Part shown: piece after piece, positions 24,436 to 32,726 of the stretch | Layout of the letters: every line of letters starts with the position of its first letter | Position numbering within the stretch: the stretch's first letter is position 1 | NCBI RefSeq assembly: GCF_014202315.1 | Contig: NZ_JACHGN010000005.1 | Span: forward strand, 419,227-483,226 | DNA length: 64,000 nucleotides | Direction of reading: 5' to 3' | DNA from: Thermocatellispora tengchongensis | GTDB taxonomy: Bacteria > Actinomycetota > Actinomycetes > Streptosporangiales > Streptosporangiaceae | Notes under the pieces: model-generated | The model's database searches: none | Told to the model about the DNA's origin: nothing | The model's input: only the letters and a program-made list of their open reading frames with translations | Program-made: the position numbers and the translations under genes

Positions 24436-25317
24436 ATGCACCTCAGCGGAGTCCTCTTCTTCCCCGTCACCCCGTTCGGGGCCGGCGGCGGGCTGGCCGA
24501 GGACGTGCTCGCCGAGCACATCTCGCGCGGGCTGGAGCACGGCCCCGGCGGGATCTTCGTCGCCTGCGGCACCGGGGAGTTCACCTCGCTCTCGCAGGAC
24601 GAGCACGCGCGGGCCGTGCGGGTCGCCACCGAGACCGCGGCGGGCCGCGTGCCGGTGATCGCGGGGGCGGGCGGACCCCTCGGCGCGGCGCTGGCCCAGG
24701 CCGCCGCGGCGAAGGACGCCGGCGCCGACGGGCTGCTGCTCATGCCGCCCTACCTGGCCCAGGGCCCGGTGAGCGGCCTGGTGGCCTACGTCAGGGCGGT
24801 CGCGGAGGCCGGGCTGCCGGTGATCGTCTACCAGCGCGGCCCGGTGGTGCTGGAACCGGAGACGGCGGTGGAGCTGGCCCGCATCCCGGGCGTGGTGGGG
24901 CTGAAGGACGGCGTGGGCGACATCGACCGGATGCAGCGCATCGTGCTGGCGATCCGGGCCGAGATCGGGCCGGAGTTCACCTTCTTCAACGGGCTGCCGA
25001 CCGCCGAGCTGACCATGCCGGCGTACCGGGGCCTGGGCGTGGAGCTGTACTCCAGCGCGGTGTTCTGCTTCGCCCCCGAGATCGCCACGGCGTACCTGCG
25101 CGGCGAGGAGCGGCTGCTCACCGAGTTCTACGCGCCGCTGGTGGCGCTGCGCGCCAAGGTGCCGGGCTACGCGGTCTCGCTGGTCAAGGCCGGGGTGCGG
25201 CTGCGCGGCCTGGACGTCGGCCCGGTACGCCCGCCGCTGACCGAGCCGGCCCTGGAGCACCTGGAGGAGCTGTCCCGGCTGCTGAAGTCGGGGCTGGAGA
25301 TCGTGGGGGCGGCCTGA
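24436..25317 (+). CDS. 5-dehydro-4-deoxyglucarate dehydratase (DapA superfamily)
   Basis: 293 residues. Class I aldolase-type barrel with FFPVTPF (8-14), GTGEF (45-49), Tyr132 and the Schiff-base Lys157 (GVVGLKDGVGD). The FFPVTPF start and GTGEF are typical of KDG-aldarate dehydratases rather than of DapA (the true dapA is at 35437). The enzyme dehydrates and decarboxylates 5-keto-4-deoxyglucarate to 2-oxoglutarate semialdehyde. The aldehyde dehydrogenase at 31194 would finish the route. It starts two bases after the previous stop. Confidence 0.88.
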   Translation: MHLSGVLFFPVTPFGAGGGLAEDVLAEHISRGLEHGPGGIFVACGTGEFTSLSQDEHARAVRVATETAAGRVPVIAGAGGPLGAALAQAAAAKDAGADGLLLMPPYLAQGPVSGLVAYVRAVAEAGLPVIVYQRGPVVLEPETAVELARIPGVVGLKDGVGDIDRMQRIVLAIRAEIGPEFTFFNGLPTAELTMPAYRGLGVELYSSAVFCFAPEIATAYLRGEERLLTEFYAPLVALRAKVPGYAVSLVKAGVRLRGLDVGPVRPPLTEPALEHLEELSRLLKSGLEIVGAA

Positions 25318-26390
25318 TGGGCGAGCAGGTCATCGCCCGGATCGGGGTGCGGGCGCGTACGGTGCCGCTGTCGCGGCCGTGGGGCCCGGACGTGCGCTTC
25401 CAGCACGTGCTGATCTGCACGGTCGAGCTGGACGACGGGCGTACCGGGACGGGGTTCTCCTGGACGCCGCAGATCGGCGCGGGCGCGGTGCGCGCGCTGC
25501 TGGAGGGCGAGATCGCCGAGGCCGCGGCCGGACTGCCCGCGCACCCCGAGGTGGTGTGGGACCTGCTGTGGCGGCACCTGCGCGAGGCGGGCGGCGGCGG
25601 GCTGACCACAATGGCGCTGGCCGCGGTGGACCTGGCGCTGTGGGACCTGCGCTGCGGCGGGCGCGGCCTGGCCGACGTGCTGGGCCGGCGGCGCGACAGC
25701 GTGACCGTCTACGGCAGCGGCGTCAACCGGCACTACCCGCTGGAGGACCTCGTCGCGCAGGCCAAGCGGTGGGTCGCGGCGGGCTACCCGGCGGTCAAGG
25801 TCAAGGTCGGCCTGGACGACCTGCGCGAGGACGTGCGGCGGGTCGCCGCGGTGCGCGAGGTGATCGGGCCCGAGCGGCTGCTCATGATCGACGCCAACCA
25901 GAGGTGGGACCTGCTGCGGGCGCGCGCGGCCATCGCCGAGCTGACGCCGTTCGAGCCGTACTGGGTGGAGGAGCCGCTGCCCGCCGACGACGTGGCCGCG
26001 CACGTGCGGCTGCGCGAGAGCGTGGACGTGCCGATCGCCGTGGGCGAGAGCGTGTACACCACCTACGGGTTCCGCGACCTGCTGGTGGCGGGGGCGTGCG
26101 ACGTGGTGCAGCCCAACGTGGTGCGCGTGGGCGGGATCACCCCGTTCCTGCGCATCGCCGAGCTGGCCCGGACGTTCGGGGTGCCGGTGCATCCGCACCT
26201 GCTGCCCGACATCTCCGGGCAGCTCGCGCTGGCGCTGCCGCTGGAGCCGATGGTCGAGGACGTCGAGGACGCCTCGTTCGCGGCGCTCGGCCTGCTCGAC
26301 CCGCCGTACCCGGTCACGATCGAGGACGGGGTGCTGCGGGCGGGCGGCCATCGGGGACACGGATTGGTGTTCGCATCCGGAGGTGCGTGA
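25317..26390 (+). CDS. Enolase-superfamily (mandelate racemase/muconate lactonizing) sugar-acid dehydratase or cycloisomerase
   Basis: 357 residues. Capping domain plus barrel with KxK at K161 and K163, metal ligands D192, E218 and E244, and H294 of the second acid/base. By alignment with mandelate racemase, the Asp that normally pairs with this His falls at N267 (QPNVVRVGG), an unusual substitution. In the oxidative uronate pathway this position is filled by a galactarate/glucarate dehydratase or aldarolactone cycloisomerase; the sequence alone does not decide. TGATG overlap with the previous gene. Confidence 0.83.
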   Translation: MGEQVIARIGVRARTVPLSRPWGPDVRFQHVLICTVELDDGRTGTGFSWTPQIGAGAVRALLEGEIAEAAAGLPAHPEVVWDLLWRHLREAGGGGLTTMALAAVDLALWDLRCGGRGLADVLGRRRDSVTVYGSGVNRHYPLEDLVAQAKRWVAAGYPAVKVKVGLDDLREDVRRVAAVREVIGPERLLMIDANQRWDLLRARAAIAELTPFEPYWVEEPLPADDVAAHVRLRESVDVPIAVGESVYTTYGFRDLLVAGACDVVQPNVVRVGGITPFLRIAELARTFGVPVHPHLLPDISGQLALALPLEPMVEDVEDASFAALGLLDPPYPVTIEDGVLRAGGHRGHGLVFASGGA

Positions 26391-28336
26391 TGGACCGGCC
26401 CGCGCGGGTGGTGCTCGCGGGAGCGCACGGCCACGGCTGGTGGCACCTGGACAACCTGCGCAGGCTGCGCGCCGCCGGGCTGGCCGAGCTGGTGGGGGTG
26501 TGCGACCTGCGTCCGGTGGAGCCGGAGAAGCTGCGCGGGCTGGGCGAGCCGCCGCAGTCGCCCGACCTGACCGAGCTGATCGAGCGCACCGGGGCCGAGA
26601 TCACGGTCCTGGTCACCCCGATCCACACCCACGCGGAGCTGGCCGTACGGGCGCTGGCCGCGGGCTCGCACCTGCTGCTGGAGAAGCCGCCCGCCTCCAG
26701 CGCCGCCGACTTCGACCGGATCGCCATCGCGGTGGCGCGCAGCGGGCTGGCCTGCCAGGTCGGGTTCCAGAGCCTGGGGTCGGCGGCGGTGCCCGCGGTG
26801 CGCAAGCTGATCGCCGACGGCGCGGTGGGCCGCGTACGCGGGATCGGCGCCGCGGGCGCGTGGCCCCGGCCCGCGACCTACTTCACCCGGTCGCCGTGGG
26901 CCGGGCGGCGCCGGATCGACGGCGTCGAGACCACCGACGGCGCGCTCACCAACCCGTTCGCGCACGCCGTGGCCACCGCGCTGGCCCTGGCCGACGCGCC
27001 GGTGGAGGCGTACGAGATCGAGCTGTACCACGCCAACCCGATCGAGGCCGACGACACCTCCTCCATCCGGCTGCGGCTGAGCGACGGCACCGTGGTCACG
27101 GTGGCGGTCTCGCTGTGCGCGCCCGAGCGGCACGAGCCGTACGTCGTGGTGCACGGCGACGCGGGCCGGATCACGCTGACGTACACGATGGACGAGGTGC
27201 GGGTCGGCGACGGCCCGCCCACCCGCCACCCCCGCGTGGACCTGCTGGAGAACCTGATCGAGCACATCCGCGGCGGCGCGGAGCTGCTGGTGCCGCTGCA
27301 CCGCACGGCCGGGTTCATGGGCGTGCTGGAGGAGATCCGGCGCGCCCCCGACCCGCTGCCGATCCCGGACGAGTTCCAGGAGCTGATCCGCGAGGACGGG
27401 GAGGTGACGCGGCGGGTGCTGCCCGGGATCGCCGAGCTGACGGCGCGCAGCGCGGAGCGGCTGGCGCTGTTCGGCGAGCTGGAGGACGCGCCGTGGTCGG
27501 CGTCCGGGGTGGCGCTGCGCGCGGGCGGGCGCACGGTGGCCCGGTACGTGTGGCGGCACCCGGACGTGCCGGTCACGGTCTCGCCCCGGCCCTTCCTGCA
27601 CCCGGTGCGGACGCTGGGCGGCGTCGAGGTCAGCGAGACCCGCCCGGCCGACCACGTCCACCACCTGGGCGTGTGCGTGGCCATCGCCGACGTCGGGGGC
27701 CGCAACTTCTGGGGCGGGCGCACCTGGGTGCCCGGCGAGGGGCCGCGCTGGCTGGACGACCACGGCGTGCAGCGGCACGTCGAGTTCACCCGCCTGGCCG
27801 AGGACGGCTTGGAGGAGCTGCTGTCGTGGACCGGTCCCGGCGGCGAGGAGGTGCTGCGCGAGCGGCGCGCCGTACGGGCCGTGCCGCTGCGCGACGCCTG
27901 GGCGCTGGACCTGCGCTTCACGCTGGCCAACGCGACCGGCGCCCCGTTGGAGATCAGGAGTTCGGCCACCAAGGGCCGGGCCGGCGCGGCGTACGGCGGG
28001 TTCTTCTGGCGGGCCCCGGGCTCCGCCACCGCCCGCGAGGTGTTCACCGCTGAGGCGGAGGGCGAGGAGGCCGTGCACGGCTCCGCGACGCCCTGGCTCG
28101 CGCTCACCGGCGCCGCGCCCGACGGCCGGGAGTGGACGCTGGTCTTCGTACGGCCGGGCCCGCCGGAGCGGTGGTTCGCCCGGGTGCGCGAGTACCCCGG
28201 GATCGGGGTCGCGCTGGCCTGGGAGCACCCGCTGCTCCTGGAGACCGAGCTGAGCCGGCGGGTGGTCACGGTCGTCGCCGACGGGCGGCTGGACCGGGCG
28301 ACGGCCGCCGCGTACGCCGCGGAGGTGACGGCATGA
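26390..28336 (+). CDS. Fusion of a Gfo/Idh/MocA oxidoreductase and a PmoA-like (DUF6807) domain
   Basis: 648 residues, about twice a normal Gfo/Idh/MocA protein. Residues 1-335 form the NAD-binding Rossmann half (VVLAGAHGHGWWH) with LLLEKPPASS, the catalytic-Lys EKP motif, and the alpha/beta C-terminal half. From about 350 a beta-rich domain follows with RPFLHPVRTLGG, DHVHHLGVCVA and NFWGGRTWV, the pattern of PmoA-like DUF6807 proteins. No stop, start or ribosome site separates the two, so it is a true fusion. The product probably oxidises a sugar derivative; the role of the second domain is unknown. TGATG overlap with the upstream gene. Confidence 0.82.
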   Translation: MDRPARVVLAGAHGHGWWHLDNLRRLRAAGLAELVGVCDLRPVEPEKLRGLGEPPQSPDLTELIERTGAEITVLVTPIHTHAELAVRALAAGSHLLLEKPPASSAADFDRIAIAVARSGLACQVGFQSLGSAAVPAVRKLIADGAVGRVRGIGAAGAWPRPATYFTRSPWAGRRRIDGVETTDGALTNPFAHAVATALALADAPVEAYEIELYHANPIEADDTSSIRLRLSDGTVVTVAVSLCAPERHEPYVVVHGDAGRITLTYTMDEVRVGDGPPTRHPRVDLLENLIEHIRGGAELLVPLHRTAGFMGVLEEIRRAPDPLPIPDEFQELIREDGEVTRRVLPGIAELTARSAERLALFGELEDAPWSASGVALRAGGRTVARYVWRHPDVPVTVSPRPFLHPVRTLGGVEVSETRPADHVHHLGVCVAIADVGGRNFWGGRTWVPGEGPRWLDDHGVQRHVEFTRLAEDGLEELLSWTGPGGEEVLRERRAVRAVPLRDAWALDLRFTLANATGAPLEIRSSATKGRAGAAYGGFFWRAPGSATAREVFTAEAEGEEAVHGSATPWLALTGAAPDGREWTLVFVRPGPPERWFARVREYPGIGVALAWEHPLLLETELSRRVVTVVADGRLDRATAAAYAAEVTA

Positions 28337-28473
28337 TCCCGGAGCGGAACCGGCCGCCGCCGCACGCCCTTCGGGAAAGCCTTTTCCCTGCCCGGACGGC
28401 GTAACGCGCACCCAAGGAGACGCACCACTTGCACGTGAATCGGGGGGACCACCGAGAAGAAGGGTGAAGATCA

Positions 28474-29799
28474 ATGATAGGACGCCGATCCCGGCGCCTG
28501 CCGGCCGTGCTCTCGGCGCTCGCGACCGCCACCTGCCTGACCCTGGCGGGTTGCGGCTCCGGCTCCGATTCGGGCTCGTCCGGGAAGACCGAGCTGACGT
28601 TCTGGGACGACAACGGCGGCGAGGCCCGCACCCCGGTGTGGAAGCACATGATCGCCGAGTTCGAGAAGGCCAACCCGACGATCAAGGTGAACTACGTCGG
28701 CATCCCGATCGCCCAGGCGCAGCAGAAGTACGACACCGCCATCGCCGGCGGCGGCCTGCCCGACGTGGGCGGCGTGTCCACCGCGATGCTGGCCAACCTG
28801 GTGGCGCAGAAGGCGCTGGACCCGCTGGATGACAAGATCGCGGCCAGCTCCCTGAACGGCAAGCTGAACGCCCAGGTGACCGCCACCGTGAAGGGCACCG
28901 TGCCCGACGGCAAGCTGTACATGGTGCCGATGTCCACCAACATGGGCGTCTTCTGGTACCGCACCGACTGGTTCAAGGAGGCCGGCATCGAACCGCCGGC
29001 CACGTGGAGCGAGTTCTTCACCGCGGTGGAGAAGCTGACCGACACGAGCAAGAACCGCTACGGCTTCACCATCCGCGGCGGCGCGGGCTCCATCGCCCAG
29101 ATGCTGGAGGTCGTCTACGGCCAGTCGGGCATCACCGAGATCTTCGACGCCTCCGGCAAGGCGACGGTCAACGACCCCAGGAACGTCGCGGCGCTGGAGA
29201 AGCTGACCGGGCTGTACAAGAAGGTGACGCCCGAGGCCGACCTGAACAACGACTACGTCAAGATGGTGGCCCAGTTCGACGGCGGCAACATCGCGGTCAT
29301 GCAGCACAACCTCGGGTCGTACAACGACCACGTCAAGACGCTGGGCAAGGACAAGGTGGCCGCCATGGCGGTGCCGAAGTCCGACTCGGGGGTGCACGCG
29401 ATCCTGTCCAACCCCGTCACCGGCGTCGGCGTCTTCGCCACCGGCGAGAAGAAGGACGCCGCGTTCAAGTTCGCCGAGTTCGTCGCCTCCAAGGCGATGA
29501 ACAGCTACTGGGCCGAGAAGACCGGCGTGCTGCCCGCAAACACCGACGTCAACGGCGAGCCGTGGCTGACCTCGCTGCAGCACATCGACATGGCCACCAA
29601 GGTGCTCAACGACCCGGCCACCAAGGTCGTGCAGCTCCCCTACCACCTGCCGGAGTTCAACTCCATCACCAAGGCCGAGACCGAGCCTCTGTTCCAGAAG
29701 GTGCTGCTCGGCGAGATGACCGCCAAGGCGTTCCTGGACGAGATGGCGAACAAGCTGACCGCGGCGCAGGCGGCGTACAAGCAGCGCAACGGAGGCTGA
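28474..29799 (+). CDS. ABC transporter sugar-binding lipoprotein
   Basis: 441 residues. Lipoprotein signal peptide with lipobox LTLAGC (acylated Cys27). The rest is a group-1 extracellular solute-binding protein (ELTFWDDNGGEARTPVWKHM, GLPDVGGVST, VPMSTNMGVFWYRTDWFKEA). It delivers substrate to the two permeases at 21718-23531. It is separated from the catabolic operon by 137 bp and followed by a hairpin, so it may have its own promoter and higher expression. Substrate is inferred to be galacturonate or its oligomers. Confidence 0.92.
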   Translation: MIGRRSRRLPAVLSALATATCLTLAGCGSGSDSGSSGKTELTFWDDNGGEARTPVWKHMIAEFEKANPTIKVNYVGIPIAQAQQKYDTAIAGGGLPDVGGVSTAMLANLVAQKALDPLDDKIAASSLNGKLNAQVTATVKGTVPDGKLYMVPMSTNMGVFWYRTDWFKEAGIEPPATWSEFFTAVEKLTDTSKNRYGFTIRGGAGSIAQMLEVVYGQSGITEIFDASGKATVNDPRNVAALEKLTGLYKKVTPEADLNNDYVKMVAQFDGGNIAVMQHNLGSYNDHVKTLGKDKVAAMAVPKSDSGVHAILSNPVTGVGVFATGEKKDAAFKFAEFVASKAMNSYWAEKTGVLPANTDVNGEPWLTSLQHIDMATKVLNDPATKVVQLPYHLPEFNSITKAETEPLFQKVLLGEMTAKAFLDEMANKLTAAQAAYKQRNGG

Positions 29800-29809
29800 G
29801 CCTCCCCCC

Positions 29810-29838
29810 GGCGGCCCCGTCCCGACCGCGGGGCCGCC
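29810..29838 (+). terminator. Hairpin after the binding-protein gene
   Basis: GGCGGCCCC (29810-29818) pairs with GGGGCCGCC (29830-29838) over an 11-base loop, followed by a CTTCTCCTC pyrimidine tract. It begins 11 bp after the stop. Confidence 0.75.
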
Positions 29839-29870
29839 CTTCTCCTCACCTGACCTGTGGAGGACGTCCC

Positions 29871-31148
29871 ATGTTCCGAGCCCTCGCGCTCACCACCGCC
29901 CTCGCCCTGCTGATGACGCCCGTCGCCGCGCACGCCTCCTCCTCCGGCGGGCCGCCGCTCGGCCGCCAGGTGCTGCCGGCCGGCGACGGCTGGGGATCGG
30001 CCGGCACCGGCACGACCGGCGGCTCGGCCGCGCCCGCCCGCAACGTGCACGTGGTGTCCACCCGGGCCCAGCTCGTGGCCGCGCTGGCGGCCCCCGGCCC
30101 GCGCATCATCCTCGTCAAGGGCACCATCGACGGCAACGACTCGATGACCTGCGCCGACTACGCCACCGGCGGGTACACGCTGGAGGCGTACCTGGCGGCG
30201 TACGATCCGGCCGTCTGGGGCCGCGACGCCGAGCCGTCGGGCCCGCTCGAAGACGCCAGGGCGGCCTCGGCGGCCCGGCAGACCGCGCAGATCAAGCTCA
30301 AGGTCCCGGGCGACACCACGATCGCCGGCCTCGGCGACGACGCCGTGCTCAAGGGCCTGAACCTGCACATCGACAAGGTCGACAACGTCATCGTGCGCAA
30401 CATCACCTTCGTGGACGCGGCCGACTGCTTCCCGCAGTGGGACCCGACCGACGGCGCCGAGGGCAACTGGAACTCGCTGTACGACAACATCTCGGTCACC
30501 GGCTCCACGCACGTGTGGATCGACCACAACACCTTCACCGACGGCGACAACCCCGACTCGGCGCAGCCTCGGTACTTCGGCCGCCCCTACCAGGTGCACG
30601 ACGGCCAGCTCGACATCACCGCGGGCTCGGACTTCGTCACCGCCTCGTGGAACCGGTTCTCCGGCCACGACAAGACCATGCTGATCGGCTCCACCAACAA
30701 CCCCGCCACCGACGCGGGCAAGCTGAACGTCACCGTGCACCACAACCACTTCGAGAACGTGCTGCAGCGGCTGCCGCGGGTGCGCTTCGGCAAGGTGCAC
30801 GTCTACAACAACTACTACGAGCTGGGCGAGGACCTGGTGTACGCGCTGGGCGTCGGCGTGCAGTCGCAGATCTTCGCCGAGAGCAACGTCTACCGGCTCG
30901 CCCGCGCGGTGGAGCCGTCCCGGCTGGTGTACGACTGGGGCGGCACCGCGCTGACCGCCAGGAACGACCTGCTGCGCGTCGGCGGCAAGACGAAGCCGAT
31001 CGACGTCGTGGCGGCCTACAACGCCGCCCACGACCCCGACCTCGGCACCGACGCCGGCTGGACCCCGACCCTGCACACCGGCATCGACCCGGCGTGGTCG
31101 GTGCCCCGCTCGGTGTCCCGGCACGCCGGCGCGGGCGAGGTCGGCTGA
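29871..31148 (+). CDS. Secreted pectate lyase (PL1), no binding module
   Basis: 425 residues. Sec signal peptide (about 1-22, ending PVAAHAS). The beta-helix lyase shows VWIDHNTFTDGDNPD, DFVTASWNRFSGHDKTML, VTVHHNHFENV and the catalytic RLPRVRFGKVHVYNNYY. Longer loops around 75-135 (an insertion with CADYATGG) distinguish it from the CBM13-lyase at 8372. Probably acts on polygalacturonate outside the cell and supplies the ABC importer. GGAGG 8 bases before the ATG at 29871. Confidence 0.92.
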   Translation: MFRALALTTALALLMTPVAAHASSSGGPPLGRQVLPAGDGWGSAGTGTTGGSAAPARNVHVVSTRAQLVAALAAPGPRIILVKGTIDGNDSMTCADYATGGYTLEAYLAAYDPAVWGRDAEPSGPLEDARAASAARQTAQIKLKVPGDTTIAGLGDDAVLKGLNLHIDKVDNVIVRNITFVDAADCFPQWDPTDGAEGNWNSLYDNISVTGSTHVWIDHNTFTDGDNPDSAQPRYFGRPYQVHDGQLDITAGSDFVTASWNRFSGHDKTMLIGSTNNPATDAGKLNVTVHHNHFENVLQRLPRVRFGKVHVYNNYYELGEDLVYALGVGVQSQIFAESNVYRLARAVEPSRLVYDWGGTALTARNDLLRVGGKTKPIDVVAAYNAAHDPDLGTDAGWTPTLHTGIDPAWSVPRSVSRHAGAGEVG

Positions 31149-31156
31149 GGTGACCC

Positions 31157-31189
31157 GCGCGGCCCGGGGGCGGCGCCCCCGGGCCGCGC
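31157..31189. terminator. Bidirectional hairpin between pectate lyase and aldehyde dehydrogenase genes
   Basis: A perfect 15-bp inverted repeat (GCGCGGCCCGGGGGC and complement) with a three-base loop, 8 bp after the lyase stop and 4 bp from the stop of the opposite-strand gene. Confidence 0.88.
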
Positions 31190-31193
31190 CGTG

Positions 31194-32678
31194 TCAGACC
31201 TCCAGGCGGCCGTCCACGCGGCGCGGGATGCCGAGCGGGTTGGCCTCGCGCAGCTCGTCGGGCAGCAGTTCCTCCGGCCAGTCCTGGTAGGCCACCGGGG
31301 TGAGCCAGCGTGCGATGGCGCTCGCGCCCACCGAGGTGTGGGCGGGCGAGGTGGACGCGGGCCAGGGGCCGCCGTGGTGCATGGACCAGTTGACGGCCAC
31401 GCCGGTGGGCCAGCCGTTCCAGATCAGCCGCCCGGCCGTGCGCCGGAGCACCGCGGCCACGTCGCCGGCCTCGCCGGGGTCGGTGGCGTGCACGGTGGCG
31501 GTGAGCGAGCCGGGGATGCGGGCCAGGACGTCCGGCAGCAGCGCCGGGTCCTGGTAGGTCACCACGATGGACGCCGGGCCGAAGCACTCCTCGGCGCTCA
31601 GCGGCAGCGCGTCGGCGAAGGAGGCCAGGTCGGTGACGAACACCCGCGGGGTCGCGCCCCACGGCCCCGGTCCGGGCTTGCCCTCGGCCAGCACCGAGGC
31701 CAGCCCGGCCAGGCGCTCCACGCCGCCCGCGAAGCCCTCGCTGATCCGGCCGCTCAGCATCGGGCCGCCGGAGGACCCGGCCACGGCCTCGGCGATGGCG
31801 CCGCGCAGGCCCTCGTCGTCGGGCACGAACACCAGGCCGGGGCTGGTGCAGAACTGGCCCACCCCGAGCGTGAGCGAGGCGGCGTACGCCTTGGCCAGCG
31901 CGGCGACGTCGCCCTTGAGCGCCGACGGCAGCACGACGACCGGGTTGACGCTGCCCAGCTCGCCGTAGAACGGGATCGGCGTGTCACGCTCGTCGATCAG
32001 CTTCTGGATCGCCTTGCCGCCGGGGATCGAGCCGGTGAAGCCGACCGCGGAGACCAGCGGGTGCTGCACGAGGAAGCGGCCGGCGTCCATGCCGTGCACC
32101 ACGCCGAGCAGGGCCGGGTCGGGCAGCGCCGAGCGGATCACCGACGCGCTCAGCTCGGACGTGCGCGGGTGGGCCGGGTGCGCCTTGACCACGACCGGGG
32201 TGCCCGCGGCGAGCGCGGAGGCGGTGTCGCCGCCCGCGACCGAGAACGCGAAGGGGAAGTTGCTGGCCGCGAAGACGCCGACCACGCCGGGCAGCGGGTG
32301 GTTCATCCGGCGCACGTCGGGGGCGGGCGGGGTGGCGTCGGGCCTGGCGTGGTCGATGACGGCGCCGGCGTACGCGCCGTCGCGCAGCACCTTGGCGAAC
32401 AGCTTGAACTGGCCGGCCGCGCGGGCCACCTCGCCGCGCAGCCGCACCTCGCCGAGGGCGGTCTCGGCGTCGCCGGCCGCCCACAGCTCCTCCACCTGGG
32501 CCGTCAGCGCGTCGCCCACGGCGTCGAGCACGTCGGCGCGCTCGGCCGCGGACATCGCCCGCCACGCCCGCCCGGCCGCGTCGGCGGCGCGTACGGCGGC
32601 GTCCACATCGGTGTCGGTGGCCTCCTCGAAGGGCTCGCCCACCGGTTCGCCCGTGCGCGGGTCGTATCCGTGAATCAT
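31194..32678 (-). CDS. Aldehyde dehydrogenase, probable 2,5-dioxovalerate (alpha-ketoglutaric semialdehyde) dehydrogenase
   Basis: 494 residues. NAD(P)-binding region with FPFAFSVAGGDTASALAAG, VGFTGSIPGG, active-site Glu in FYGELGSVNPV and catalytic Cys in GQFCTSPG. These, with GYDPRTGE at the start, are typical of the 2,5-dioxovalerate dehydrogenase group that makes 2-oxoglutarate. This fits the product of the dehydratase at 24436. The ATG at 32678 has an AGGTGG ribosome site; an ATG 30 bp upstream has none. It lies 48 bp downstream of its IclR regulator, same strand. Confidence 0.87.
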   Translation of the reverse strand: MIHGYDPRTGEPVGEPFEEATDTDVDAAVRAADAAGRAWRAMSAAERADVLDAVGDALTAQVEELWAAGDAETALGEVRLRGEVARAAGQFKLFAKVLRDGAYAGAVIDHARPDATPPAPDVRRMNHPLPGVVGVFAASNFPFAFSVAGGDTASALAAGTPVVVKAHPAHPRTSELSASVIRSALPDPALLGVVHGMDAGRFLVQHPLVSAVGFTGSIPGGKAIQKLIDERDTPIPFYGELGSVNPVVVLPSALKGDVAALAKAYAASLTLGVGQFCTSPGLVFVPDDEGLRGAIAEAVAGSSGGPMLSGRISEGFAGGVERLAGLASVLAEGKPGPGPWGATPRVFVTDLASFADALPLSAEECFGPASIVVTYQDPALLPDVLARIPGSLTATVHATDPGEAGDVAAVLRRTAGRLIWNGWPTGVAVNWSMHHGGPWPASTSPAHTSVGASAIARWLTPVAYQDWPEELLPDELREANPLGIPRRVDGRLEV

Positions 32679-32726
32679 CCGCTTCCACCTCTCGTCAACA
32701 GGTAGCATGTCACACCGTACAAGGGC

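Noticed and set aside
24436-25317. Second dapA
   Set aside because: FFPVTPF, GTGEF and the operon context fit 5-dehydro-4-deoxyglucarate dehydratase; a complete canonical dapA is at 35437-36360.
28384-28403. Terminator at the end of the fusion gene (GGGAAAGCCTTTTCCC)
   Set aside because: The stem is short, has a mismatched tight loop and lies before a gene of the same locus; it might be an attenuator, but the evidence is too weak to list.
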